A DNA stretch of 64,000 nt from CAWCAL01 sp963695075 (lineage in GTDB: Bacteria; Actinomycetota; Acidimicrobiia; Acidimicrobiales; CAWCAL01). Positions within the stretch are counted from its first letter, which is position 1, and each line of letters opens with the position of its first letter. A model generated the notes under the pieces. It made no database searches, was not told the DNA's origin, and saw only the letters and a list, made by a program, of their open reading frames with translations. The DNA is taken from NCBI GenBank assembly GCA_963695075.1, contig CAVOFR010000007.1, positions 1,798,001 to 1,862,000 of the forward strand. The letters are read 5' to 3'. This document shows positions 8,909 to 16,670 of the stretch, piece by piece. A program made the translations under genes and the position numbers.

Positions 8909-9823
8909 TCAGGGAGTGGGTCCGCCCGGGCCGACCGGGAGTCGTTGTTCGAGCGTCGTGGTGGGTGCGAAGAGATCCCCGCGTCGGGTCACCCGCTCGA
9001 GGACCCGGTCGAACGTGAACGCCAGCTCGGCGCCATCGGCGGCTTCGCCTACCTCGTCCCACGACACCGGTGTCGACACCGTGGGCCGGGGCCGAGCCCG
9101 AAGCGAGTAGGCGGCAACGGTCGTCTTGTGGAACGCGTTCTGGCTCCAGTCTATGAAGACCTTGCCCTTCCGCTCGGCCTTGGCCATCGAGGTCAGGGTC
9201 CGGCCGGGCAGGAGCTCATCCATCAGGGTGCCCACGGCCAGGGCGAAGTCGGCGGCGCCGTCGTGGGTCAGGGGCCCGTTGATCGGGACGTACACCTGAA
9301 GGCCCTTCGAGCCCGATGTCTTGGGGAAGGCCAGGAGGTCGACCTGATCGAACAGAGACTTGAGGCCGAGTGCGACCTCGGCGCATTCGGGCATGGCGGC
9401 CGGAGCCCCGGGATCCAGGTCGAAGACCACCATGTCGGGTCGGTCCAGCTGATGATGGCGGGCCATCGGAGCGTGCAGTTCGAGCGCAGCGAGGTTGGCC
9501 GCCCAGACCAGCGTGGGAAGATCGTCGATTCGGCAGTATCGGATTGGGCTCTTTCGATCACCGGGCCCGGTGGCGACCTGCACCCAGTCGGGCCGATGCC
9601 CGGGGCAGCGCTTCTCGAAGAACGAGACTCCGTCGACACCGTCGGGATATCGCCGGAGGGTGACGCAGCGTCCGGCCAGGTGGGGGAGGAGGACCGGAGC
9701 GATCGCCTGGTAGTAGGCGATGACCTCTCCCTTCGTCGTGCCCGTCTCGGGGTACAGGATCTTGTCGAGGTTGCTGAGGCTGAGAACGCGGTCCTCGACC
9801 GAGACCGACACCCGGTCGGCCAC
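8909..9823 (-). CDS. LigD-type DNA polymerase/primase for non-homologous end joining
   Basis: The 304-residue protein matches the stand-alone polymerase domain of LigD (archaeo-eukaryotic primase fold). Catalytic acidic residues appear in VFDLDPG and in VFIDWSQN, and the nucleotide-binding stretch KTSGSKGLQVY is present. It fills in or adds nucleotides at broken ends brought together by Ku. No ligase or phosphoesterase domain is fused and no ATP-dependent ligase gene is in this window, so the sealing step must be encoded elsewhere. The GTG start at 9823 is 4 bases after the Ku stop, making a two-gene unit. Confidence 0.92.
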   Translation of the reverse strand: MADRVSVSVEDRVLSLSNLDKILYPETGTTKGEVIAYYQAIAPVLLPHLAGRCVTLRRYPDGVDGVSFFEKRCPGHRPDWVQVATGPGDRKSPIRYCRIDDLPTLVWAANLAALELHAPMARHHQLDRPDMVVFDLDPGAPAAMPECAEVALGLKSLFDQVDLLAFPKTSGSKGLQVYVPINGPLTHDGAADFALAVGTLMDELLPGRTLTSMAKAERKGKVFIDWSQNAFHKTTVAAYSLRARPRPTVSTPVSWDEVGEAADGAELAFTFDRVLERVTRRGDLFAPTTTLEQRLPVGPGGPTP

Positions 9824-9827
9824 GGGA

Positions 9828-10658
9828 TCAGGCGCTCCGCTTCTGATCCTCGGCCGTCTCGGCCTCGGAGCGACGTGACCGCTTGGCTTCCTCGACGCTC
9901 TTCTCCAGCGCCGCCATGAGATCGACGACGGGCTCGGTCGGGCTGGAGGCCACCTCGGTCAGCACGTCCTTGCCGTCGGCCTTGCGATGGATGAGGTCCA
10001 GCACCTGCGTGCGGTAGGTATCGGTGTAGCTGGCGCTGTCGAAGTCGGTCGACAGCGATTCGACGAGTTGCTCGGCCATCATCAGCTCTCGCTCGGGCAG
10101 CTCGATCTCGGCCAGTTCGTCGAAGTCGTCGATCTCGGCCGGATCACGGATCTCATCGGGGTAGACGAGTGTGGCCATCACGAGGTGGCCGTCGACGGCA
10201 CGGATCGCGGCCAGATGCTGTCGGCCGCGCATGACGAACCGGGCGATCCCGGCCCGGTTGGCCCGGTTCATCGCCTCGACGAGCAGGGCGTACGACTTGG
10301 CCAGCTGCGCGTCGGGAGCCAGGTAGTAGGTCCCGTCGAAGTGGATCGGGTCGATCTGGTCGAGCGACACGAACTCGGCGAGATCGATCGTGCGGGAGGC
10401 GTCGGGGTCGAGGGCCGCCAGCTCGTCATCGGTGATCACGACGTAGTTGTCGGGCGCGACCTCGTAGCCGCGGACCAGGGCGTCGTTGGGGACGTCCTCG
10501 CCGTCCAACGCCGAGACCTTCTTCAGGCGGATCCGGCTGCCGGTCCGGGCGTCGAGCTGATTGAACCGGACGTTCTTGCGGGAGATGGCCGAGTACATGC
10601 GAACCGGGACGTTCACGAGCCCGAAGCTGATCGTTCCGGTCCAGATGGCTCGTGGCAT
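9828..10658 (-). CDS. ku: Ku end-binding protein
   Basis: The 276-residue protein starts with PRAIWTGTISFGLVNVPV, the hallmark of bacterial Ku, and keeps the core beta-barrel ring and the basic Lys/Arg tail (KSVEEAKRSRRSEAE). Bacterial Ku homodimers thread onto double-strand ends and recruit LigD. ATG 10658 is chosen because GGAGG lies about 10 bases upstream and the family sequence begins there; a frame open to 10700 adds only low-complexity residues. TAGAGT at 10704-10699 on the minus strand is a possible -10 box. Confidence 0.95.
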   Translation of the reverse strand: MPRAIWTGTISFGLVNVPVRMYSAISRKNVRFNQLDARTGSRIRLKKVSALDGEDVPNDALVRGYEVAPDNYVVITDDELAALDPDASRTIDLAEFVSLDQIDPIHFDGTYYLAPDAQLAKSYALLVEAMNRANRAGIARFVMRGRQHLAAIRAVDGHLVMATLVYPDEIRDPAEIDDFDELAEIELPERELMMAEQLVESLSTDFDSASYTDTYRTQVLDLIHRKADGKDVLTEVASSPTEPVVDLMAALEKSVEEAKRSRRSEAETAEDQKRSA

Positions 10659-10770
10659 GGGCGGTCCCCCTCCGGGCATGCAGAGATGTGCTCCTACCAC
10701 TCTACGTGGGTTCAGGCGGGATCCGTTGGGGTCGACCCGCCGCTGGAGTGGCCGGCGGGCGCGCCCGCTT

Positions 10771-13700
10771 TCAGCGTGCGATGAAGTACTTGGCCCGGGG
10801 GTGATGACAGATGAGCGCGGACGTTGTCTGCTCCGGCTGGTACTGGAAGCCGGTCTCCTCGCTCACCTCGAGCCCGATGCGATCGGCGCCGAGCAGCTCG
10901 GCCACGGTCTCGTTGTCCTCCAGGTCGGGGCACGCGGCGTAGCCCCACGAGTACCGACCGCCCCGATACTTCTGGCGGAACAGGCCGTGCAGGCTGGGGC
11001 CGTCCTCGTCGGCGAAACCCCACTCCTCGCGGATCCGGCGATGCCAGAACTCGGCGAGGGACTCGGCCATCTCGACGCCGATGCCGTGGAGCAGTAGGTA
11101 GTCGTGGTAGGCGTCGGCCTCGCGGCGCTCGTTCGCCGCGTCACTGATCCGGCCGCCCATCGTCACGATGTGGAACGCGGCGTAGTCGATCTCGTCCGAG
11201 TCGATCGGGCGGAAGAAGTCGGCGATGCAGAGGTAGGGCGCCTCGGACTGACGCGGATAGCTGAAGCGGGTGAGCTCGGCGTTGCGCTCGGGACCGTCCC
11301 AGATCACCAGGTCGTTCCCGTCGCCGTTGGCGGCGAAATAGCCGTAGACCAGCGAAGGGACGAGGAGATCCTCCTCCTTGCACCGGGCGATCTGCTCGCG
11401 CAGGATCGGCCGGATGCGGTCCTTGAACTCGTCGTCGGTCTCGACCACGTCCTGACCGTCGACACCGGTCGACTTCTCGGGCCGGTAGCCCCACTGATTG
11501 CGGAACAATGCCGTTTCGTTGATGTAGGCCGCGATGTCGTCGACCGCGATGCCCTTGACGACCTTGCTGCCCAGGAACGGTGGTTCGTACACCGGATTGT
11601 CGATCACGACGTCAGGCGACCGGGCCGGAATGGTGGCCGGGTCTACGACGGGTCGGGACCGATCGCCCGGGTCTCGACCCTCGGGGACGATGCCGAAGTC
11701 CGGATCGTCCTCGCCGGTCTGGCGGATCTCGCCGAGGCGGTCCATCACGCGCAGCCCTTCGAAGGCGTCTTTGCCGTAGAAGAGCCGACCCTTGTAGACC
11801 TCGCGCAGGTCGCGCTCGACATAGGTACGCGTGAGCGCGGCGCCGCCCAGCAGGACCGGGATGTCATGGAGGCCACGGTCGTTCAATTCCTCGAGGTTGT
11901 CGCGCATGATGAGCGTGCTCTTCACGAGGAGACCGCTCATGCCGATCGCGTGCGCGCCGACCTCGTGCACCTTCTCGATCATCTCGCCGATGGCGATCTT
12001 GATCCCGATGTTGTGGACGTCGTACCCGTTGTTGGTGAGGATGATGTCGACGAGGTTCTTGCCGATGTCGTGGACGTCGCCCTTCACGGTGGCCAGCACG
12101 ATGCGGCCCTTGCCGTCGTCGCCCTCGACCTTCTCCATGTGCGGTTCGAGGAATGCGACCGCCGTCTTCATCGTCTCGGCCGACTGGAGCACGAACGGCA
12201 GCTGCATCTCACCCGCGCCGAAGAGGTCACCGACGACCTTCATGCCGGCCAACAGCGTGTCGTTGATGATGGCGAGCGCCTCGGTCCCGCCGTCGAGCGC
12301 CTCCTGGAGATCGTCGGTGAGACCGTCGCGGTCGCCGTCGATGATCCGCTGCGACAGCCGCTTCTCGACCGGCCAGTCGGTTCGGTCCTCCTGGACGGTT
12401 TCGACGACCTGGACGTCGGCGAACACGTCGAGGAATCTGGTGAGCGGGTCGTAGTCGGCGTCGGTGCCGTCGCCTCCCTCGGCCCCGCGGCGGTCGTAGA
12501 TGAGGTCGAGGGCGACCTCGCGCTGCTGGTCGGGGATCCGACTGAGCGGCAGGATCTTGCTGGCGTGCACGATCGCCGAGTCGAGACCGATGTTCACGCA
12601 CTCGGCCAGGAAGACCGAGTTCAGCACGTGCCGGGACGCAGGCGTCAGCCCGAACGACACGTTGGAGAGACCGAGCGTCGTGTAGACACCCGGGAGCTCT
12701 TCTTTGATCCGCTTGATCGCTTCCATCGTCGCGATGGCGTCGCGACGCAGGTCGTCGTCGCCGGTCGACAACGGGAAGGTCAGCGCGTCGAAGATCAGAT
12801 CGCCCGGCTCGAGGCCGTAACGGCTGACCGCCAGGTCGTGGATCCGGTGGGCGATCCGCATCTTCCACTCGACGTCTCGGGCCTGGCCGTCTTCGTCGAT
12901 GAGCAGGCAGATCACCGCGGCGCCGTATTCGCGGGCGAGCTTCATCACCCGATCGAGGCGTTGTCCCTCGCCGTCGCCGTCCTCGAGGTTGGCCGAGTTG
13001 AGGATGGCCCGGCCGCCCATCCACTGCAGGCCGGCTTCCATCACCTCGGGCTCGGTCGAGTCGAGTACGAGCGGAACGCTCGATTGGGTGCAGAACCGAC
13101 TGGCGATCTCGTCCATGTCGGCGGTGCCGTCGCGGCCGACGTAGTCGACGCAGACGTCGAGGACGTGGGAGCCCTCCTTGACCTGGTCCTTCGCCATCTG
13201 GACCGTGGTGTCCCAGTCGGTCGCGAGCAGCGCCTCGCGGAACTTCTTGGATCCGTTGGCGTTGGTGCGCTCGCCGATGATCATGAACGAGGTGTCCTGG
13301 TGGAACGGCACGTGGCTGTAGATCGACGTTGCCCCGTCCTCGTGGGTCGGTTCGCGGTGGGCCGGCTCGAGGTCGGCCACCGCCTCGGCCAATTGCCGGA
13401 TGAACTCGGGCGTGGTGCCGCAGCAGCCGCCGACGACCTGGATGCCCAGCTCGGTGATGAAGCGCGTCTGGTACTCGACGAACTGCTCCGCCGTGAGGTC
13501 GTAGTGCATCTGCCCGTCGACGACGGACGGGAGGCCCGCATTGGGCAGGCACGAAATCGGCATGCGCGAGTGCTGCGAGAGGTAGCGGAGGTGTTCGCTC
13601 ATCTCCCCCGGACCGGTCGCGCAGTTGAGGCCGATGACGTCGGGCTTCATCGCGTCGAGCGCCGACAGGGCCGCACCGATCTCGGTGCCGGGCAGCATCC

Positions 13701-14292
13701 GGCCGGTGAGCTCCATCGTGACCTGGACCTGGATCGGGACCGTGCGATCGAGCTCGGCCATCGCGGCGCGGCAGCCGTTGATCGCCGCCTTCGCCCCCAG
13801 GAGGTCGAACTGGGTCTCGATGATGACCAGGTCGACGTTGCCCTCGATCAGGCCGAGGGCCTGTTCGTGGTACTGGTCCCGCAACTCGGCGTAGCGAATG
13901 TTGCCGAGTGAGGCGAATTTGGTCCCCGGCCCGATCGATCCGGCGACGAATCGGGGGCCATCGGCGGTCGTGAATTCCTCGGCGGCCTCGCGGGCCAGAG
14001 CAGCAGCTTTCAGGTTGAGCTCGCGGGTTCGGTCGGCGAGCCCGTACTCGGACAGTGGCACAGCGAACGCGCCGAACGTGTTGGTCTCGACCACATGGGC
14101 GCCGGCAGCGAAGTAGGCGCTGTGCATCCCCCGGACCACGTCGGGCCTGGTGGCGACCAGGACTTCGTTGCAGCCCTCGAGGTCGGCGCCGCCGAAGTCG
14201 TCGGGCGTGAGGTTCTGTTCCTGGAGGTAGGTTCCGGACGCACCGTCGAAGACGACGACGCGTTCGGAGATCAAATCGAGGTACCTGGACAT
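10771..14292 (-). CDS. metH: Cobalamin-dependent methionine synthase
   Basis: The 1173-residue protein has the complete MetH order. A homocysteine S-methyltransferase domain comes first, with zinc ligands including GGCCGTTPEF near 288. A pterin-binding domain for methyl-tetrahydrofolate follows (MIIGERTNANGSKKF near 336), then the B12 module with DVHDIGKN near 735, whose His binds cobalt. The SAM-dependent reactivation domain runs from about 900 to the end. ATG 14292 has AGGAG 6-7 bases upstream; the longer frame to 14604 is rejected because the extra residues have no family match. It remakes methionine from homocysteine. The divergent neighbour processes cobalamin, although it makes adenosyl- rather than methyl-cobalamin. 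Confidence 0.96.
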   Translation of the reverse strand: MSRYLDLISERVVVFDGASGTYLQEQNLTPDDFGGADLEGCNEVLVATRPDVVRGMHSAYFAAGAHVVETNTFGAFAVPLSEYGLADRTRELNLKAAALAREAAEEFTTADGPRFVAGSIGPGTKFASLGNIRYAELRDQYHEQALGLIEGNVDLVIIETQFDLLGAKAAINGCRAAMAELDRTVPIQVQVTMELTGRMLPGTEIGAALSALDAMKPDVIGLNCATGPGEMSEHLRYLSQHSRMPISCLPNAGLPSVVDGQMHYDLTAEQFVEYQTRFITELGIQVVGGCCGTTPEFIRQLAEAVADLEPAHREPTHEDGATSIYSHVPFHQDTSFMIIGERTNANGSKKFREALLATDWDTTVQMAKDQVKEGSHVLDVCVDYVGRDGTADMDEIASRFCTQSSVPLVLDSTEPEVMEAGLQWMGGRAILNSANLEDGDGEGQRLDRVMKLAREYGAAVICLLIDEDGQARDVEWKMRIAHRIHDLAVSRYGLEPGDLIFDALTFPLSTGDDDLRRDAIATMEAIKRIKEELPGVYTTLGLSNVSFGLTPASRHVLNSVFLAECVNIGLDSAIVHASKILPLSRIPDQQREVALDLIYDRRGAEGGDGTDADYDPLTRFLDVFADVQVVETVQEDRTDWPVEKRLSQRIIDGDRDGLTDDLQEALDGGTEALAIINDTLLAGMKVVGDLFGAGEMQLPFVLQSAETMKTAVAFLEPHMEKVEGDDGKGRIVLATVKGDVHDIGKNLVDIILTNNGYDVHNIGIKIAIGEMIEKVHEVGAHAIGMSGLLVKSTLIMRDNLEELNDRGLHDIPVLLGGAALTRTYVERDLREVYKGRLFYGKDAFEGLRVMDRLGEIRQTGEDDPDFGIVPEGRDPGDRSRPVVDPATIPARSPDVVIDNPVYEPPFLGSKVVKGIAVDDIAAYINETALFRNQWGYRPEKSTGVDGQDVVETDDEFKDRIRPILREQIARCKEEDLLVPSLVYGYFAANGDGNDLVIWDGPERNAELTRFSYPRQSEAPYLCIADFFRPIDSDEIDYAAFHIVTMGGRISDAANERREADAYHDYLLLHGIGVEMAESLAEFWHRRIREEWGFADEDGPSLHGLFRQKYRGGRYSWGYAACPDLEDNETVAELLGADRIGLEVSEETGFQYQPEQTTSALICHHPRAKYFIAR

Positions 14293-14305
14293 GCTGTGCT
14301 CCTGT

Positions 14306-14326
14306 GTGCGGCCGTTGCGACCGCAC
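14306..14326 (-). promoter_or_regulatory. Hairpin just upstream of the metH ribosome site
   Basis: GTGCGG and CCGCAC form a 6-bp stem around a 9-base loop that ends about four bases before the AGGAG of metH. A second small stem, CTCCC-GTCT-GGGAG, lies at 14394-14407. The 292-base region between metH and the adenosyltransferase otherwise shows no open frame. I see no consensus SAM, SAH or cobalamin riboswitch core, so a regulatory role is only possible. Confidence 0.3.
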
Positions 14327-14571
14327 GGGTTCGCCATCTGATGGTCGGTCGAACTCGCCCTGAGCTGAGTCGATCGATGGTGGAGAACGACGTCTCCCGT
14401 CTGGGAGTGGTACCTAGCCCGTCGTGGAGGCAAGGGTACCCAGCGCAGACGTGAGTTGCGAGCCCCTTTCCCGGCTTGCCCGACGGCGCGCCCCCGGGGA
14501 ACTCGCGGCCTCAGAGCCCGCATGTGGGTTTCCAGGCCGCGAGTTGGGCAGGTGGCGCGGGGCTCGGTCGG

Positions 14572-14577
14572 TAGTGT
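14572..14577 (+). promoter_or_regulatory. -10 box of a leaderless promoter (cobalamin adenosyltransferase)
   Basis: TAGTGT is followed by 7 bases and then the GTG start at 14585. This spacing puts the transcript start on or next to the first codon, as in leaderless actinobacterial genes, and no Shine-Dalgarno sequence is present. Confidence 0.55.
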
Positions 14578-14584
14578 GGCGCCG

Positions 14585-15121
14585 GTGAAGGTGTACACGG
14601 GCAAGGGAGACGACGGGACGACCGGTCTGCTCTACGGCGATCGGGTCCGCAAGGACGCGCCCGGCCCGACCGCCTATGGCTCGGTGGACGAAGCTCAGGC
14701 GGCCATCGGCGTTGCCCGAGCCGAGTCGAGCGGGGACGACGACCTGGGCGAGCAGCTCCTGGCGGTCGAGCGCGACCTCTGGGTGCTCATGGCCGAGCTG
14801 GCCACCGCGCCGGGCAAGCGGGACCGACTCGAGCCAGGTGCGTCCCTGGTGACCGCCGGGATGGTCGAGCAGCTCGAGCAGCGGATCGACCGGATCAGCG
14901 AGCGTTTCGACCCACCCACCGAGTTCGTCGCCCCCGGCGAGACACGGCTTGCGGCCCTCCTCGACGTCGCACGAACGGTCACCCGGCGAGCCGAGCGAGA
15001 GAGTCTCGCCGCGGTTGCTTCAGGATCACACGTGGTGCCTTACCTGAATCGCCTCTCCGATCTGCTCTGGACGATGGCCCGGTGGCAAGAGGGCCCGAGC
15101 AGAGCCATTCGCGACGTTTGA
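14585..15121 (+). CDS. PduO-type cob(I)alamin adenosyltransferase
   Basis: The 178-residue protein begins VKVYTGKGDDGTTGLLYG, the ATP-binding N-terminus of PduO-type enzymes, then has SVDEAQAAIG and a C-terminal helix with RRAERES and NRLSDLLW. The enzyme moves adenosyl from ATP to cob(I)alamin, giving coenzyme B12. GTG 14585 is preferred over GTG 14576 because the family starts with (M)KVYT and because a -10 box sits 7 bases upstream. It is divergent from metH, so the two B12-linked genes share a 292-base promoter region. Confidence 0.9.
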   Translation: MKVYTGKGDDGTTGLLYGDRVRKDAPGPTAYGSVDEAQAAIGVARAESSGDDDLGEQLLAVERDLWVLMAELATAPGKRDRLEPGASLVTAGMVEQLEQRIDRISERFDPPTEFVAPGETRLAALLDVARTVTRRAERESLAAVASGSHVVPYLNRLSDLLWTMARWQEGPSRAIRDV

Positions 15122-15134
15122 ACCGAGGAGTTCC

Positions 15135-16616
15135 ATGCCGCTAGACGCAACCACCGCCCGTACCGTTCCGGCTCGCGCCGGTGTGACAGGACTGGCCGTG
15201 CGGTCCGACGACGATCTCGATGCCCTCGATGCGGCTCCATCCGGCAAGTGGCTGAAGGACCGGGGATTCGAGGGAAAGGTGGGTCAGGTCCAGGTCCTTC
15301 CCGGTCAGCAGAACCGCACCGTCGTCCTGCTCGGCGTCGGCACCGCCGATGGCGGAGACCGACGGACCGTCGTCACCCGAGCCGCGGCCGCCCTCGCCAG
15401 GCAGGCCAAGGGGGCGAGGCACGTCGCGACCGACCTGGCCGCGCACGGCGATCCCGATGGCGACGGCTCCGATGCGGTGCGAGCCGTGGTCGAAGGGTTC
15501 GGCCTCGGCGCCTATGTGTTCGATGCATACAAGGGCAAGGGGTCCGACCGGTCGAAGCCGGCGAGTGAGAAGCTCACCGTCGTCGGCGGTGGTACCGGGG
15601 CGCGAGCCCGCCGGGCCGCCGAGATCGGCCTCGCAGTCGTCGATGCGGTGACCTTCGCCCGGGACCTGGTCAACGAGCCGGGTGGATCGCTCACGCCGAC
15701 CGTGTTCGCCGGCCGGGCCCGAGCGATGGCGCGTACCCGAGGTCTGCGGGCCGAGGTATGGGGCCGAAAGGAGATCGTGAGCCGGAAGCTCGGCGGTCTG
15801 CTCGGCGTGAACCGCGGCTCCGATCAGCCACCAGCGTTCCTGAAGCTCACCTACCAGCCGAGCGGACGGGCCAGAGGGCATCTCGCACTGGTCGGCAAGG
15901 GGATCACGTTCGACGCCGGGGGACTCTCGATCAAGCCCGGCCCGGGCATGATGACGATGAAGTGCGACATGGGTGGAGCAGCCGCGGTGGTGGGAGCCAT
16001 GTCGGCCCTCCGGGCGCTCGAGGTAGGGGCCAGAGTCACCGCGTTCGTCCCCATGACCGACAACATGCTCGGCGGCGACGCCACCCGCCCGGGTGACGTT
16101 CTGACGATTCGCAACGGGAAGACGGTCGAGGTCCTCAACACCGACGCCGAGGGGAGACTCATTCTCGCCGACGCCTTGTCCCTGGCATCCGAGGCGAAGC
16201 CCGATGCCATCGTGGATCTGGCCACGCTCACCGGCGCCTGCATGGTGGCCCTGGGCGGCGGTATCGCCGGCCTGATGGGCAACAACCCCGCCCTCGTCGA
16301 GCAGGTCAAGGATGCGGCCGATCGCGGCGGAGAACGGGTATGGGAGTTGCCGTTGCCGTCGGACTACCGCAAGTCCCTCGACTCGAATGTGGCCGACCTG
16401 CGCAACATCGGGACCGGCCCTTTCGGCGGAGCCCTGGTCGCCGGCTTGTTCCTGCAGGAGTTCGTGGCCGAGGGCACGCCCTGGGCCCACATCGACATCG
16501 CCGGCCCGGCGTTCGCCGAGACCGCCGACGGTGAGATGCCGAAGGGCGGCACCGGCTTCGGCGTTCGCTCCATCGTCGAGCTCGCCCGCACCTTCGCACC
16601 GCCCGACGCAGCATGA
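15135..16616 (+). CDS. pepA: Leucyl aminopeptidase (M17 family)
   Basis: The 493-residue protein has the usual M17 layout: a variable N-terminal domain to about residue 160 and a catalytic domain with KGITFDAGGLSIKP and the metal-binding NTDAEGRLILADAL. The two-zinc centre and bicarbonate-assisted mechanism are known for the family. GAGGAG lies 5 bases before ATG 15135. It acts in the cytoplasm on short peptides and glutathione-type conjugates. Its stop is directly followed by a long palindrome that faces a convergent gene. Confidence 0.94.
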   Translation: MPLDATTARTVPARAGVTGLAVRSDDDLDALDAAPSGKWLKDRGFEGKVGQVQVLPGQQNRTVVLLGVGTADGGDRRTVVTRAAAALARQAKGARHVATDLAAHGDPDGDGSDAVRAVVEGFGLGAYVFDAYKGKGSDRSKPASEKLTVVGGGTGARARRAAEIGLAVVDAVTFARDLVNEPGGSLTPTVFAGRARAMARTRGLRAEVWGRKEIVSRKLGGLLGVNRGSDQPPAFLKLTYQPSGRARGHLALVGKGITFDAGGLSIKPGPGMMTMKCDMGGAAAVVGAMSALRALEVGARVTAFVPMTDNMLGGDATRPGDVLTIRNGKTVEVLNTDAEGRLILADALSLASEAKPDAIVDLATLTGACMVALGGGIAGLMGNNPALVEQVKDAADRGGERVWELPLPSDYRKSLDSNVADLRNIGTGPFGGALVAGLFLQEFVAEGTPWAHIDIAGPAFAETADGEMPKGGTGFGVRSIVELARTFAPPDAA

Positions 16617-16617
16617 T

Positions 16618-16660
16618 CTGGGGACACTCAACCACACCAGGTGTAGTTGAGTGTCCCCAG
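16618..16660. terminator. 43-base palindrome between convergent genes, probable two-way terminator
   Basis: The 21-base arms CTGGGGACACTCAAC... and their complement differ at one position and are separated by one base. The palindrome starts one base after the pepA stop and ends 10 bases before the stop of the facing membrane-sulfatase gene. No U-tract follows, so termination would rely on the strong stem. Confidence 0.65.
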
Positions 16661-16670
16661 AATCGGCCGG

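Noticed and set aside
11104..13911. 935-codon open frame on the plus strand opposite metH
   Set aside because: It mirrors metH in the antisense frame common in high-GC DNA, has no domain similarity and is rich in Asp/Val/Arg repeats.
14293..14460. SAM, SAH or cobalamin riboswitch before metH
   Set aside because: I could not find the conserved cores of these classes by eye on the metH strand; an Rfam scan would be decisive.
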